NCBI GenBank assembly: GCA_015832175.1
Contig: WJXW01000018.1
Coordinates: 868,001-932,000, forward strand
Source of the DNA: Paraphaeosphaeria minitans
Taxonomy: Eukaryota; Ascomycota; Dothideomycetes; Pleosporales; Didymosphaeriaceae
DNA: 64,000 nucleotides
Reading direction: 5' to 3'
Shown: piece by piece, positions 49,983 through 60,099 of the stretch
Layout of the letters: each line of letters opens with the position of its first letter
Numbering within the stretch: position 1 is the stretch's first letter
Made by a program: the position numbers and the translations under genes
The notes under the pieces: generated by a model
Told to the model about the DNA's origin: nothing
Database searches by the model: none
The model's input: only the letters and a program-made list of their open reading frames with translations

Positions 49983-50531
49983 CTAAAATAGTAAAGGCAC
50001 TAGATTATCCTAGAATTCTAATAGGAAATTCTTAAAAGCGCTCTATATTATAGGGGACAAGAAGAGACCTAAAGGAGTCTTATTAACTACTAGATTAACA
50101 GCTTTATAAGATTTAGTCTCTTTAATATTCTTCTCTTTAACTACTATTATATCTTTAGCACGCTTATCTAGTATGTCTATTTACTAATATAACTAATTTT
50201 CGTGCGCACGTGTAACCTATAATTTTTCTAATACCTTTTTATAGACCTTAAATGCAGCCTTCTACGTTTCTCTTAACTCTTTTATCTACACAAGCAATTT
50301 CTCTTTCTCTACTAATAAACGCTTAAACTTAGACTCTAAAACGCGTATATTATAATATTAACCTTAAGAAATATATTCCTTATATTTTCTAGACTAAACG
50401 TGAACCTTATAAACATAGTTATATTTTAGACATGTTAAGCATTTCTTAAGTATAACGTTGTTAAAGGAGTTAATAAAATTAGTTAAGTAATAGTAATAGG
50501 TAGTACTAGACTTAGAAGGTTATTTAGGCAT
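49983..50531 (-). pseudogene. Antisense Zn2Cys6-like plus coiled-coil frame of Gypsy G2 (RIP-degraded)
   Basis: ATG at 50531, 110 bp inside the 3' LTR, opposite to pol; about 183 codons to a stop at 49983. At 50441-50352 the Cys/Tyr residues fall at 1, 4, 11, 20, 23 and 30 (CLTCLKYNYVY, then KYKEYIS), i.e. CX2CX6CX8CX2CX6C. This is the Zn(II)2Cys6 pattern with four Cys changed to Tyr. A long charged helix follows (FKRLLVEKEKLLV, AAFKVYKKVLEKL). A short motif LLEFxDN near the end resembles PLEFxDN in the G5 copy. Stops are TAA/TAG only. Confidence 0.6.
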
Positions 50532-50640
50532 AATATAAGTAAGCTAACGCTACTTATAATATAGGGTAAGCTCTAGTTACAACTAGGAATAAGACATAGT
50601 TATATAATTTAAGGATAAATCTTAGTAAGGAGGGAGATAA

Positions 50641-51052
50641 TATTAAGATCTAAAGGCTAGGCCTTCTAGGATCTTTATATATATCTATATTTGTTATTTA
50701 AGTGGTATAGCACAAGAGGTCATGTAACCTAATTAGTGTAACTAGAGCGCTAAAACAACTAATTAAACTAAGCACTTAATATACTAAGCAACTAATTAGT
50801 GCTTAATTAGTTTAATTAGAGTAATTAGTCTACTAATTGCTTAAAGTATATAGGAACGCAAGGATAGGCTCTTTATACTTATGTTTAATCTATTTATTAA
50901 TCTATGGTTTAGATTCTAGTAGACTACATTATTAACTTGTTATACTTAGTTAAGATACTAATATATTAACAAGACTTTCTACCTTCTGTAAGTACTCCTG
51001 CCTAAGAACTAACCTTAACCCTTTAGAACTAGCTACCCTCTTAGATTTAATA
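50641..51052 (+). repeat. 3' LTR of Gypsy G2
   Basis: 412 bp, TATTAAGATCTAAAGG to GATTTAATA; U3 is the same type as in G4 (56349). Confidence 0.85.
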
Positions 51053-51065
51053 TAAGGTTATATCC

Positions 51066-53000
51066 TATTAGGATATAAGAATCTAAAAATGGCCTACTAC
51101 TAGTTTTGTACTTAGGAGGGCGCGTAGTAGGAATCTGATATAGGTTATACGCAAACTACGCCTAAATAAAAGAATTACGTAATTACTTCCTATAGGGTAG
51201 TAAGGTGCTCTCTAGAGAGCGCTTCTTATAGAGTAGAATTCCTTTAGTATTATAGTGTAAAGGTTGGCCTACAATAGAGAATCAGAGAAACATAGGGCCA
51301 ATTAGCTATTGTTTAAGATAGCTAATTAGAGAATAGACAAGAAATAGAATCCACCTAACTAGATAAGATAAGAAGGGACCTAATGGATAATTAGAGTAGT
51401 TGGATTTATATAATAAATTTTAGATAGCATAACTTAACCTATTCTTTTATATTCCTTACTTAAGGCAAAGACACTACACATAACTAATACTATAGTATAT
51501 AGAAACGTAAGTATAGACTCATTATACCTATATCTAATCTGTTTATTAATTTATTATTTAGATTACACTTAGGCTATATTATAAACTTCTTATACTTTAT
51601 AAGAGACTATTATATTAATAAAACTTCTCTATTATTATAAGTACTACTACCGAAGAACTAACTCTAACCCTTTAGGACTTACTACCCTCTTAGATTTAAT
51701 ATCTTAAACACCCTTAATATAAATACTATATAAACTTCTACTTTTTTAACCACTTTAGCTACTACTAATAGAATTACACTAGTTAGTAATATTTGTAACA
51801 AGATAGTAAAACCTAATTTATATAATCGTAACTATATTAAGACTAACACTTATCTTTTATAGGTTTACCTATACTTCCACTTCTCTAGAGGAAAATAGGA
51901 AGACAAGGATATAGTCTTACTTATAGCTACGTATATAAAAGGATAAGCTACTAATTAGATTAACCTATATACTATAACGTATCTTACGGAAAAGAATAGT
52001 AATAGTAACTAACTTAATAAAGTTATTAAAGAATATATCCCCTTCTACTTAGAATTTAAATAGTTCATTAGGGTTATAAATAAGGTACTAATTACTACTA
52101 AATAATCTAGGACTTTAAATAGACTATGTTAGTAGTTAAGTACGTAGTAGCTTGTTAACACTATGTAGTATAGCTTAAATAGGGTAATAACGCGCTAAAG
52201 ACAATATATAAGTAAGACCTTATTAGATTTATTAGAGGAGAACTCTTGCGTAGTAGAGGAATAATACCTACTTTAAAAAACCTATATAAAAATCCATTTA
52301 AATTAATATAGATTAGTATAATTTAAACTGGGAAATCTAACTCTACTTGTATATATAACTAATTTTTAGACCACTACACACTATAATTAATTACTACGCT
52401 ACCCTAAATACGCCACAAAAGAGAGATTTTTATATAGTCTAGCCTATAAAAGGAATCTAATAGAAGTTAACTAAGGATAACTAAAATATACGAATGTTTT
52501 ATAGATAGTGAACTAGACTATATTACTAGGAACTATAAAATAAAAAATAACGTCTATTAGACTGCGTAGTTAAATGTACTACACGTTAAAAGTGTAGAAG
52601 TAACTAATAAAAAAATAGAAAGTAGTAACTACTATAAAGAAGCTTAATATTAAGGACTAGGAATCTAACTAATTAGATTCGCCTAACTTACGACTATATA
52701 AAGACTAAGACAATACCTTAGACGAATACTTTAATATTGATAAAGAGTTGGACGTAGGAAAAATACTAAGATCTTTTATACCTTAAGTATAGGCTAGATA
52801 TAGCTAGGATAACCTAATAACACCTAATTATATACTAGAATCTAGATTGCAATAGAATAATCTAGATGTATAGTAATTTTAAGAACTACACTAACCTAAA
52901 AACAGAAACTTAATTTATAGAATAATAGTATAAATTAACTATAATTTATATAGTTATGTAAGCACTGCCTCTTATAGTCCTTATTAATATAAATAAGGCT
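51066..53000 (+). mobile_element. Truncated, diverged Ty3/Gypsy copy G3 (LTR and gag)
   Basis: LTR 51066-51701 (636 bp) begins TATTAGGATAT with a U3 like that of the G1 5' LTR, but carries about 230 extra bp at roughly 51250-51480. Gag-like sequence follows, with a zinc-knuckle remnant near 52500-52560, and fades around 53000. More diverged from the other copies than they are from each other. The right end is approximate. Confidence 0.65.
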
Positions 53001-53586
53001 AATAGCATGTTTCCTTAAGTAGCAACTAGTTTATAGTTAGATACTACTAGTAGGAGAGGTTTAGTTAGCTTTATACTTAGTTTAATATTACCTTTAGAGT
53101 CTATTATATTCTATATTTCTAGGACTTCCTATTACATCTTAATTTAGTAATACTAGGGGATCTATATACTAGGGTTACTAAAAACAACTATTACGTCTCT
53201 CTAGTTTAGGTTAGATACTATTATTATTAATTTTACTACTTATAAAGGTACTAAGACTCTTAATTTATAAATGTTACGTATTATACAAATTCTAATAAAT
53301 TTTTAATAATTAATTTAATAAAATTACTTAATTATATCTATATTTTGGTCTTATGTATCTTAGGAGTTTTTATGCTCTTATATTCTCCCTTACTTCTATT
53401 AGTAGGCTCCTTATTCCACCTTAAGAGCTAGCCACCTTACTTAGGGCTTCTATTATTTAATAGGAGGCTATATATACTACTAAGGGTCTAGCAGCTTAGT
53501 AGTGTTAATCTACTATATTAAATACTTTAAAGAGGGTTATAATAGTTACTACAGCTGTAGCGCTTAAATCTATATGTACTTAGTGG
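53001..53586. other. AT-rich sequence without recognised features
   Basis: Strongly TpA-rich, no frame or repeat I can assign. Composition changes to GC-balanced around 53590. Confidence 0.5.
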
Positions 53587-53845
53587 CAATTATAGTAACT
53601 ATTAGTGGAGATATCGCGTGTTCTCTGCAGGTCTCTCTGCCAAGGTGTTCAGAAACTATAGGTGTTTGGTAACTATATGCGCTAGCTTAGCGAAGAACTG
53701 CGCAATACTTATTAGTTTTTATGTGATCGTAGACGTTCCCGCGCGATGTCGGACGAATAACGGCTGAATGGCGATGCGTCATCGCGTGTCCGCACGCCCA
53801 CTTGAGATGTTTTGCACGAACGAGGACTTCCAATAAACTGACACC

Positions 53846-53855
53846 TATATAAAAG
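53846..53855 (+). promoter_or_regulatory. TATA box of the Gfo/Idh/MocA-like gene
   Basis: TATATAAAAG lies 64 bp upstream of the ATG at 53910, in GC-balanced sequence where such a match stands out. Confidence 0.55.
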
Positions 53856-53909
53856 ACATCACCCCCCAAACCTATATTGCGGATTCAACGCTCTGTTAAC
53901 GCTCTAGCT

Positions 53910-55085
53910 ATGCCAAAAGAGAGCGACCAAATGCCCGACCAGAAACGAATTGGAATCATCGGACTCTCGGCTCAAGGGTGGGTACTCAATTGGCAAAAGT
54001 GGGAGCAAACCTAATCACTTCCCAGGTCATGGGCTTCAATCTCCCATCTGCCATATCTGCAACAAACAAATCTCTACAAGATCACGGCACTTCAGAACAG
54101 CACAGAAGCATCGGCCAAAGCCGCGGCGCAAAAGTATTCGTTGACCAACGTTACAACTTTCAACGACGCTTCTCAAATTGCCCACAGTTCTGATGTTGAC
54201 ATCATAGCCGTTAGTGTTAATGTTCCTGAGCACTACAAGCTTGCTAAGCCTGCTCTTGAGGCAGGCAAAGATGTTTTCGTTGAATGGCCGCTAGCTCGCA
54301 ACCTTGCTGAAGCTGAAGAACTTGTACGGCTGGCAAAAGAGATGGGTGTAAAGACAATGGTTGGCTTGCAGGCGCGCCAGAATCCGTCAGTACTAAAAGC
54401 AAAGGAAATTGTACAGTCGGGCAAGTTGGGAAAGATTTTGGTCACGACCATGTATGGCCATGGCGCGATTTTTGGTCCCACTGTAAATGAGGGTTTCTTG
54501 TATGCTTTGCCAGTTGAGGCTGGTGCAAACCTGCTCACTGTCCCTTTTGGCCATGCTGTTGATGCGCTATGTTTCGTTCTGGGCGAAATCGAAGACATCT
54601 CAGCCACGCTCGCAAACCTCACGCCGGAGCTTGATGTGATCAGCAAGGATGGGAAACTTGCAGGAAAAACGAGCAAGACAGCCCATGATCACATCAGCAT
54701 CACTGGTCAACTCTTAAATGGAGGTGGCATTGTGAATGTAACATATGCCGGGGGTGTCTCCAGGACCAAACGAGACTTTGTATGGGAGATTGTTGGTACT
54801 GAGGGCACGCTCATACTGGAGGGGCCAAGCAACGGCGGTCATGTGCAGATGTACCAGCCGACACTCAAGCTTGCGAAATCGGACCTACAAGAACTAGAAC
54901 AGATCAAAGTTGAAGAAACGACCGGCTTTTCGTACAACGTTGGCCGAGCTTGGGATGCCTGGGCCAACGTCGGGTTGAACAGGGGACATACGGTTACGAC
55001 ATTTGAAGATGCCTTGTTAAGGCACAAGATGATCGATGCCATTTACCGAAGCGCGAAAAATGGAACAAGAGAATGCTATGTATAG
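53910..55085 (+). CDS. Gfo/Idh/MocA-family (Gal80-like) NAD(P)-binding protein
   Basis: Family: Rossmann-fold oxidoreductases, with Gal80-type regulators in fungi. Exons 53910-53977 and 54026-55085; intron 53978-54025 (GTGGGT..CAG, CTAAT branch). The product is 375 residues. Splicing restores a typical N-terminus (IGIIGLSAQGSWASISHLPY, nucleotide-binding loop). Next comes HSSDVDIIAVSVNVPEHYKL, then VEWPLARNLAEAEEL (about 108-122) where most catalytic family members have EKP; Trp replaces the usual Lys at about 110, so it may not be a dehydrogenase. The C-terminal beta-sheet domain includes AHDHISITGQLLNGG and GTEGTLILEGPSNGG. No in-frame stop and no RIP bias, despite flanking degraded transposons. 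A second in-frame ATG at 53931 is possible. The substrate cannot be inferred. Confidence 0.88.
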
Positions 55086-56348
55086 AGTAGAAGAATGGAA
55101 CACAACGCTGAGCAAAAAATCCCCGAAAGTAACTACAATATATTACTGACTCATAATAACTTTACTGGTTGGCTAATTGCTCATAATGATTTATCGCGAA
55201 AAATAAAAATCTGCCAAACCTTCTGCAGAACGCGTGTTATACAAATTGTATAGGTAGGATTCCTGGCAGAAGCCTGGCACGATCCCCTGTTCTTCGCTCT
55301 ATGGCCTACGTACTGTATGAATACTAGGCCTGGTAGGCCTGGTATGATCACCCTATGCCTGGGTGGTTAGTGAGGACTGCCATGCGCAGCATATAGGGCT
55401 GGGTAGGGCTGCCATGCGGGGCATGTTTTTGTAAGGCTAGGTTATAGCATTACAGGGCTAACACTTCCAGGGACATGAATAATGTGGAGAATCTATAAAA
55501 TAAGACTATACTAAGATATAGGTGGAAGAGGTCCATAGGGGACCTATCCTTATATACCTATTGTTATATTGGTAGTGTACCTTAAGTGTTATGGGCTACG
55601 CCCTAGTAGATATTCTTATTCTGTATACTTTAACCTTAGGCCTATTAGGTCCTTCAGATCCAATCTTTTAACCCTAGATATATAAGTTTAGGATATATAA
55701 GTTTAGTAGCATAAGCTTAACTTCTACTCTTTATAAATTTATAAAAGTATTATCTTTAGTAATTTAGCTTATTAAGTATTAAGCCTATTATAGTAAAATT
55801 TATTCTCTATGTAATATATTATAAATATTATAGACGTAATATATATAGAACACTTACAAAAGATATATTAAGGTATTATATAATACAGCTACTAGGACTA
55901 CTACCTATTTGAGTAGTAGGGCACATATAATAGGATTTGGTAATTTTTTTAAGTTTTCGTAATATACTAATAGCTAACTATTAAAACTTAACCTCAGGTT
56001 AATAGTACTATAGGTAGGCGAATCTTAAAAGTAGTCTATAAATAGACTTTATATTTAGGCTACCTCTACACTTATAGGCGTACGCGTTACAGAGCTTTCC
56101 TACATAGAATAGAATATTTACCCTCTAGCCACTAGTGCTAAAAAGCTCTATATTACGCCTGTGTTAATATCTTTATAAGTTAGACGTTTTAGACCCCTAT
56201 TTTTAACGTATTTTACTACTTAATAAGGGTAAAACAAATAGCGCCTTAGCCTACAGCTAAGCTTAACTAAATCCAGTTATAGGCCTACCCGCGATTACTT
56301 AGAGACCTGCGCGTTACTAACTACCCTTATTACTAAGTACTACTAAAC
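55086..56348. other. 3' flank of the island gene, then AT-rich sequence
   Basis: Bases 55086-55480 keep mixed composition with short TAGGCCTGG and GGGCTG direct repeats (55325-55430). From about 55500 the sequence is TpA-rich again. A segment from about 55482 (TGTGGAGAATC) looks vaguely LTR-like, but I find no second copy. No gene is seen. Confidence 0.45.
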
Positions 56349-56759
56349 TGTTAAGATCTAAAGGATAGACCTCCTAGGATTTTTATATATATCCACGTTC
56401 GTTATTTAAGTGGCACGGGACAAAAGGTTATGTAACCTAATTAGTGTAATTAGAGCGCCAAGATAACTAATTAGGCTAAGCACTTAATATACTAAGTAAC
56501 TAATTAGTGCTTAATTAGTTTAATTAGAGTAATTAGTCTACTAATTACTTAAAGTATATAGGAACGTAAGGATAGATTTTCTATACTTATGTTTAATCTA
56601 TTTATTAATTTATTGATTAGATTCTAGTAGACTCAACTGTTAACTTATTACACTTTATAAGATACTATTATATTAATAAAACCTTCTACTTTCTATAAGT
56701 ACTCCTGCCTAAGAACTAACTTTAACCCTTTAGGACTAGCTACCCTCTTAGATTTAATA
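56349..56759 (+). repeat. 5' LTR of Gypsy G4
   Basis: 411 bp; the start TGTTAAGATCT is unmutated. Same length as the G5 LTR and same U3 type as the G2 3' LTR. Confidence 0.88.
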
Positions 56760-59112
56760 TCTTAAACACCCTTAATATAAGTACTTTACAAACTCCTACC
56801 TCCTCTACAGCTTTAGGTGCCGCTAAGATTACTTCTATAAAGGATAGTAGTAAGGCGTATAAACCTAATCTCTACTTTAGTAAACAATCTTAAACTAACG
56901 TTTAGATTCTCTAGTTAGACCTCTACTTCTTTAACTTAGATAAATCCCTTAAAAATAAGAAAAAGGTTATCTTTATAGTAATATATATGCGAGGAGATAT
57001 AGGATTATAGATCTATCTTTACCTTAAAAAGTACCTAGGAATAGACTATAATAATAATAATAATAATAATAATTACGTAAATAAGCACGCTAATGCAGTT
57101 AATATTATTAAGGATTATAATAACTTTAAGAAATGCCTTAAATAACTCTTTAGGATCGCTAATAAGGACTCTATTACAAAAGTAAAAATTTAGACTATAA
57201 CTTAGAAATAATTAGTAGCTAAGTATATAATTAAGTTTTATAGATATACTATATAACTTAACTAGAACGATAAATCTCTTTAGGATATGTATAAATAAGG
57301 ACTTAAATAGAAACTACGTAAGGAACTCTTACGTAGTAGTGCACGAATTACTAATCTTAAGGAACTATATAAAGAAACTATTAGTATTAATAGAGAATAG
57401 TTTTTACTATAACAAGAACTCTACTAAAATCCTAGAGTAATAAGCTTTAGATAACTAGCAGAAGTAGTTTATAAGAACCTTATTAGAATTGTCTAAAAGT
57501 AATAACTAAGGAGCTACTAGAGATATAAACTAATAGAAAATATTTAGTTTAACTATATAGGTAAAGGAAAAGGAGGAAGGATAGGCCCTAAGTAGCCTAA
57601 TAAACGCGTCTCTAATAGAAGTTAATAACTAACGACTAAGACCTGTAAATAGTTCATATATAGTAAACTAGGCTATATAGCTAGGAACTATAGATTTAAG
57701 AATAAAGTCTATTAAACTAAGTTAAATATACTAACTATTAAGAAATAAGAACCTAATAAAGAATAGGAAGTTATAATAACGCTATTTAGTTACTAACGCG
57801 TTACACTAGAGCAAAGTAAGCGATTAGATTTACTTAACTTATAATTATATAAAGATCTAGAAGATAATTTAGATATATACTATAATGTAAAAGATGTAGA
57901 AGAGATACTAAAATCTCCTACTTCTTACCTATAAAGTAGGCAGGAAGAAGACAACCCTATGTTACCTAAGTATAAACTAAATGTATAGGACTATATAGAA
58001 CCCTACTAGGCACTAAAAGGAATGCAACCCTATAAAAATAAGGAGTTAGACTATGTACTAAAGTACTATCTAGACTACTACAATCCTACACACTAATTCT
58101 ATAAATAGATATATTGCGAAGAACTAATATGCGTATAATATAAAGTAGAGAAAGAGGAGAATAAGAAATAACTTAGAAGGAAACTACGCTATAAATAGAT
58201 ATAGATAGACTACTCTATTGCAGCTTATAATAAATACCTCTAGGATAAATAATAAGTGAAATACTTCCTTTACTTTACGCTAAAGGGTAATGAATACTAT
58301 AATATACTTAGTAATAGAGATTATATGTAACTATACTAGTACATATGTCTAAACTAAGACTGTGAATACTACTATATAGGTAAACATTTAGACGGCTTTG
58401 TAAACTGCCCTATATAAGAAGTAATAATAGAAATACTAATTTAACTAATTCTTAGGAATAGTAAAGACTGTAGGAGGAAAAACAGCAGAATATCTTTACA
58501 GAAAGAAGAAGATAATCTATATAAGCTATGTACTTAAGAATAACAATAGAAGTAAATGCTTAGAAATGTATACTAGGCACCTAAACTTAATTACAATTTA
58601 TATAAATAGATGTCTTCTTTAGGGCTAAAGTTAGATAAGAAAACGCCTTTATTAAATTAAATGCTATAGTAAGCATAGTATTAGTTAAGCTACTAGTATA
58701 GCTTAAAGGAATATAGGCTTAAGCTCTTATAGACTTAGGAGTAGAAAGAAACTTTATATCTTATTAAATAGTAAGATAAGTAGGACTTATAATATTAGAG
58801 AAAAAAGTACTCTATATTATCTATATTGTAAATAGATCCCTAATACCTAAGACACCTTAAATATACTAGGAGGTTACTACTACGATAATAGTCTAAGGAT
58901 ATAGAGAGGAACTTACCTTAGATATCTTACTAGGATCTAAGTATAAGTTAGTCTTAGAATTACCTTAGTTAATAATACACAACCTATAGATTAACTAGGG
59001 TATAAAGAAAATATTATTTAAACACTATAATTATGTATTATAAGTAAAGCCTATGTATTAACTAAAAATAATAGTAGATAAGGGAGTTATTAATAACATA
59101 ATACTACAATAG
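56760..59112 (+). pseudogene. Gypsy G4 gag and protease, RIP-degraded, truncated by G5
   Basis: Colinear with G1 15759-17298 plus 24393 to about 25200 without interruption, which proves those two G1 pieces were once joined. Many TAA/TAG codons. Confidence 0.8.
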
Positions 59113-59523
59113 TGTTAAATCCAAGAGGGTAGCTAGTCCTAAAGGGTTAAGGTTAGTTCTTAGGCAGGAGTACTTACAGAAGGTGAAAGGTCTTATTAAT
59201 ATAATAGTATCTTGCGAAGTGTAATAAGTTAATAATTTGGTCTACTAGAATCTAAATAATAGATTAATAAACAGATTAAATATAAGTATAGAGAGCCTAT
59301 CCTTGCGTTCCTATATACTAAGGCTACTCCGCTACTTAGTGCTACTAAGTAACTAAGCACTTTACGTAACCTACTCTACTACTTAGTGCCGCTAAGTAAC
59401 TAAGCATATTATATAACCTAATCTAAGTTACTTAGTGTCTCTTTATTACATTTATTACCCTGTTATTACTTTATTACACCTTTATAAGCGCCTAAGTCCT
59501 ATATTATTATCTAGTATGTAATA
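59113..59523 (-). repeat. 3' LTR of Gypsy G5 (inverted)
   Basis: 411 bp. Plus strand reads TGTTAAATCCAAGAGGG to GTATGTAATA. U3 has repeated GTTACTTAGTRCTACTAAGT-like inverted motifs at about 59320-59440. Confidence 0.88.
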
Positions 59524-59560
59524 TTATCCCCTCCCTTTTTATTCTTTATCCTAAAGAATT

Positions 59561-60079
59561 ATGCCTACTAACTGTAATTCTATAAAGCGTTATCACAGCC
59601 TTATTTCTACTATTAAAAACTATAAAGTAGTTATAGTGTTAAAGTGCTCCTTTTATAAGTTGCATTCCTATATTTATAAAGTCTATATTAGCTTAAAGAA
59701 GTGTAGTAAGTGTTAGAAATAAGGCTTAAAGTATAATATAGCTGTTACTAGAAACAAGTTCTTGTAGTTAATTACTAAGAAGAAGAAATTAGAGGCGTAA
59801 ATGTTAAAGGTGTAAAAAGAATAAAATACAGCGTTTAAAGCCCTACGCGTAGCGCGTGTAAAAAAAGATTAGTTATTAAAATAATTAGCGTAGAACAAAA
59901 AGTATACTAGTAAAGTTATTATAGTAGAGAGTGCTACGCTAATAGAGTTAGAGTTAGAGAAGGACCTAGCCTATCCTACTTAGCCTACTAGTCTAGCTAA
60001 ACTTAGCACGTCTATATAGTCTACAATAGACAACCTGCCTCTAGAGTTCTAGGACAATTCCTTAGTATTACTATCTTAG
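59561..60079 (+). pseudogene. Antisense Zn2Cys6-like plus coiled-coil frame of Gypsy G5 (RIP-degraded)
   Basis: Opposite strand to this element's pol; ATG at 59561 lies 38 bp inside the 3' LTR; 173 codons to TAG at 60077-60079. Cys/Tyr at 59645-59734 sit at 1, 4, 11, 20, 23 and 30 (CSFYKLHSYIY, KKCSKC, KYNI), the Zn(II)2Cys6 spacing; three of six are still Cys. The second half (KCSKC..xGxKxNI) closely resembles the Gal4-type 'CSxCxxRGxxC' half. Lys/Glu/Leu-rich helix (ITKKKKLEA, TAFKALRVARVKK) and an acidic/Ser/Pro tail with PLEFxDN follow. All internal stops are TAA/TAG. Confidence 0.65.
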
Positions 60080-60099
60080 GTAAGTCTATTAATAGAATT

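Larger units (their letters stand above)
46086..51052 (+). mobile_element. Ty3/Gypsy chromovirus G2, 5'-truncated, RIP-degraded
   Basis: Begins in the distal gag region (equivalent to G1 17087) and continues uninterrupted through protease (about 46700), RT (YIDNILIFS near 47770), RNase H, integrase and chromodomain (about 49770-49930), then an antisense accessory frame, purine tract AAGGAGGGAGATAA and 3' LTR 50641-51052. It supplies the empty sites for P1 (46294-46298) and Q1 (about 48913-48917). No 5' LTR or proximal gag is found left of P4. Confidence 0.88.
56349..59112 (+). mobile_element. Ty3/Gypsy chromovirus G4, 5' part, interrupted by G5
   Basis: 5' LTR 56349-56759 (411 bp, TGTTAAGATCTAAAGG to ATTTAATA), then gag (zinc-knuckle remnant about 57640-57700) and protease (block near 58730) up to 59112, where element G5 begins. 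It supplies an empty site for P1 at 58301-58305. The remainder of pol would lie beyond G5, outside the window. Confidence 0.87.

Noticed and set aside
53687..53869. Minus-strand frame of 60 codons upstream of the island gene
   Set aside because: Overlaps the TATA box region of the Gfo/Idh/MocA-like gene; no domain or conservation evidence.
55482..55690. Possible LTR of a further element (TGTGGAGAATC start)
   Set aside because: No partner LTR, target duplication or coding remnant is visible in the window.
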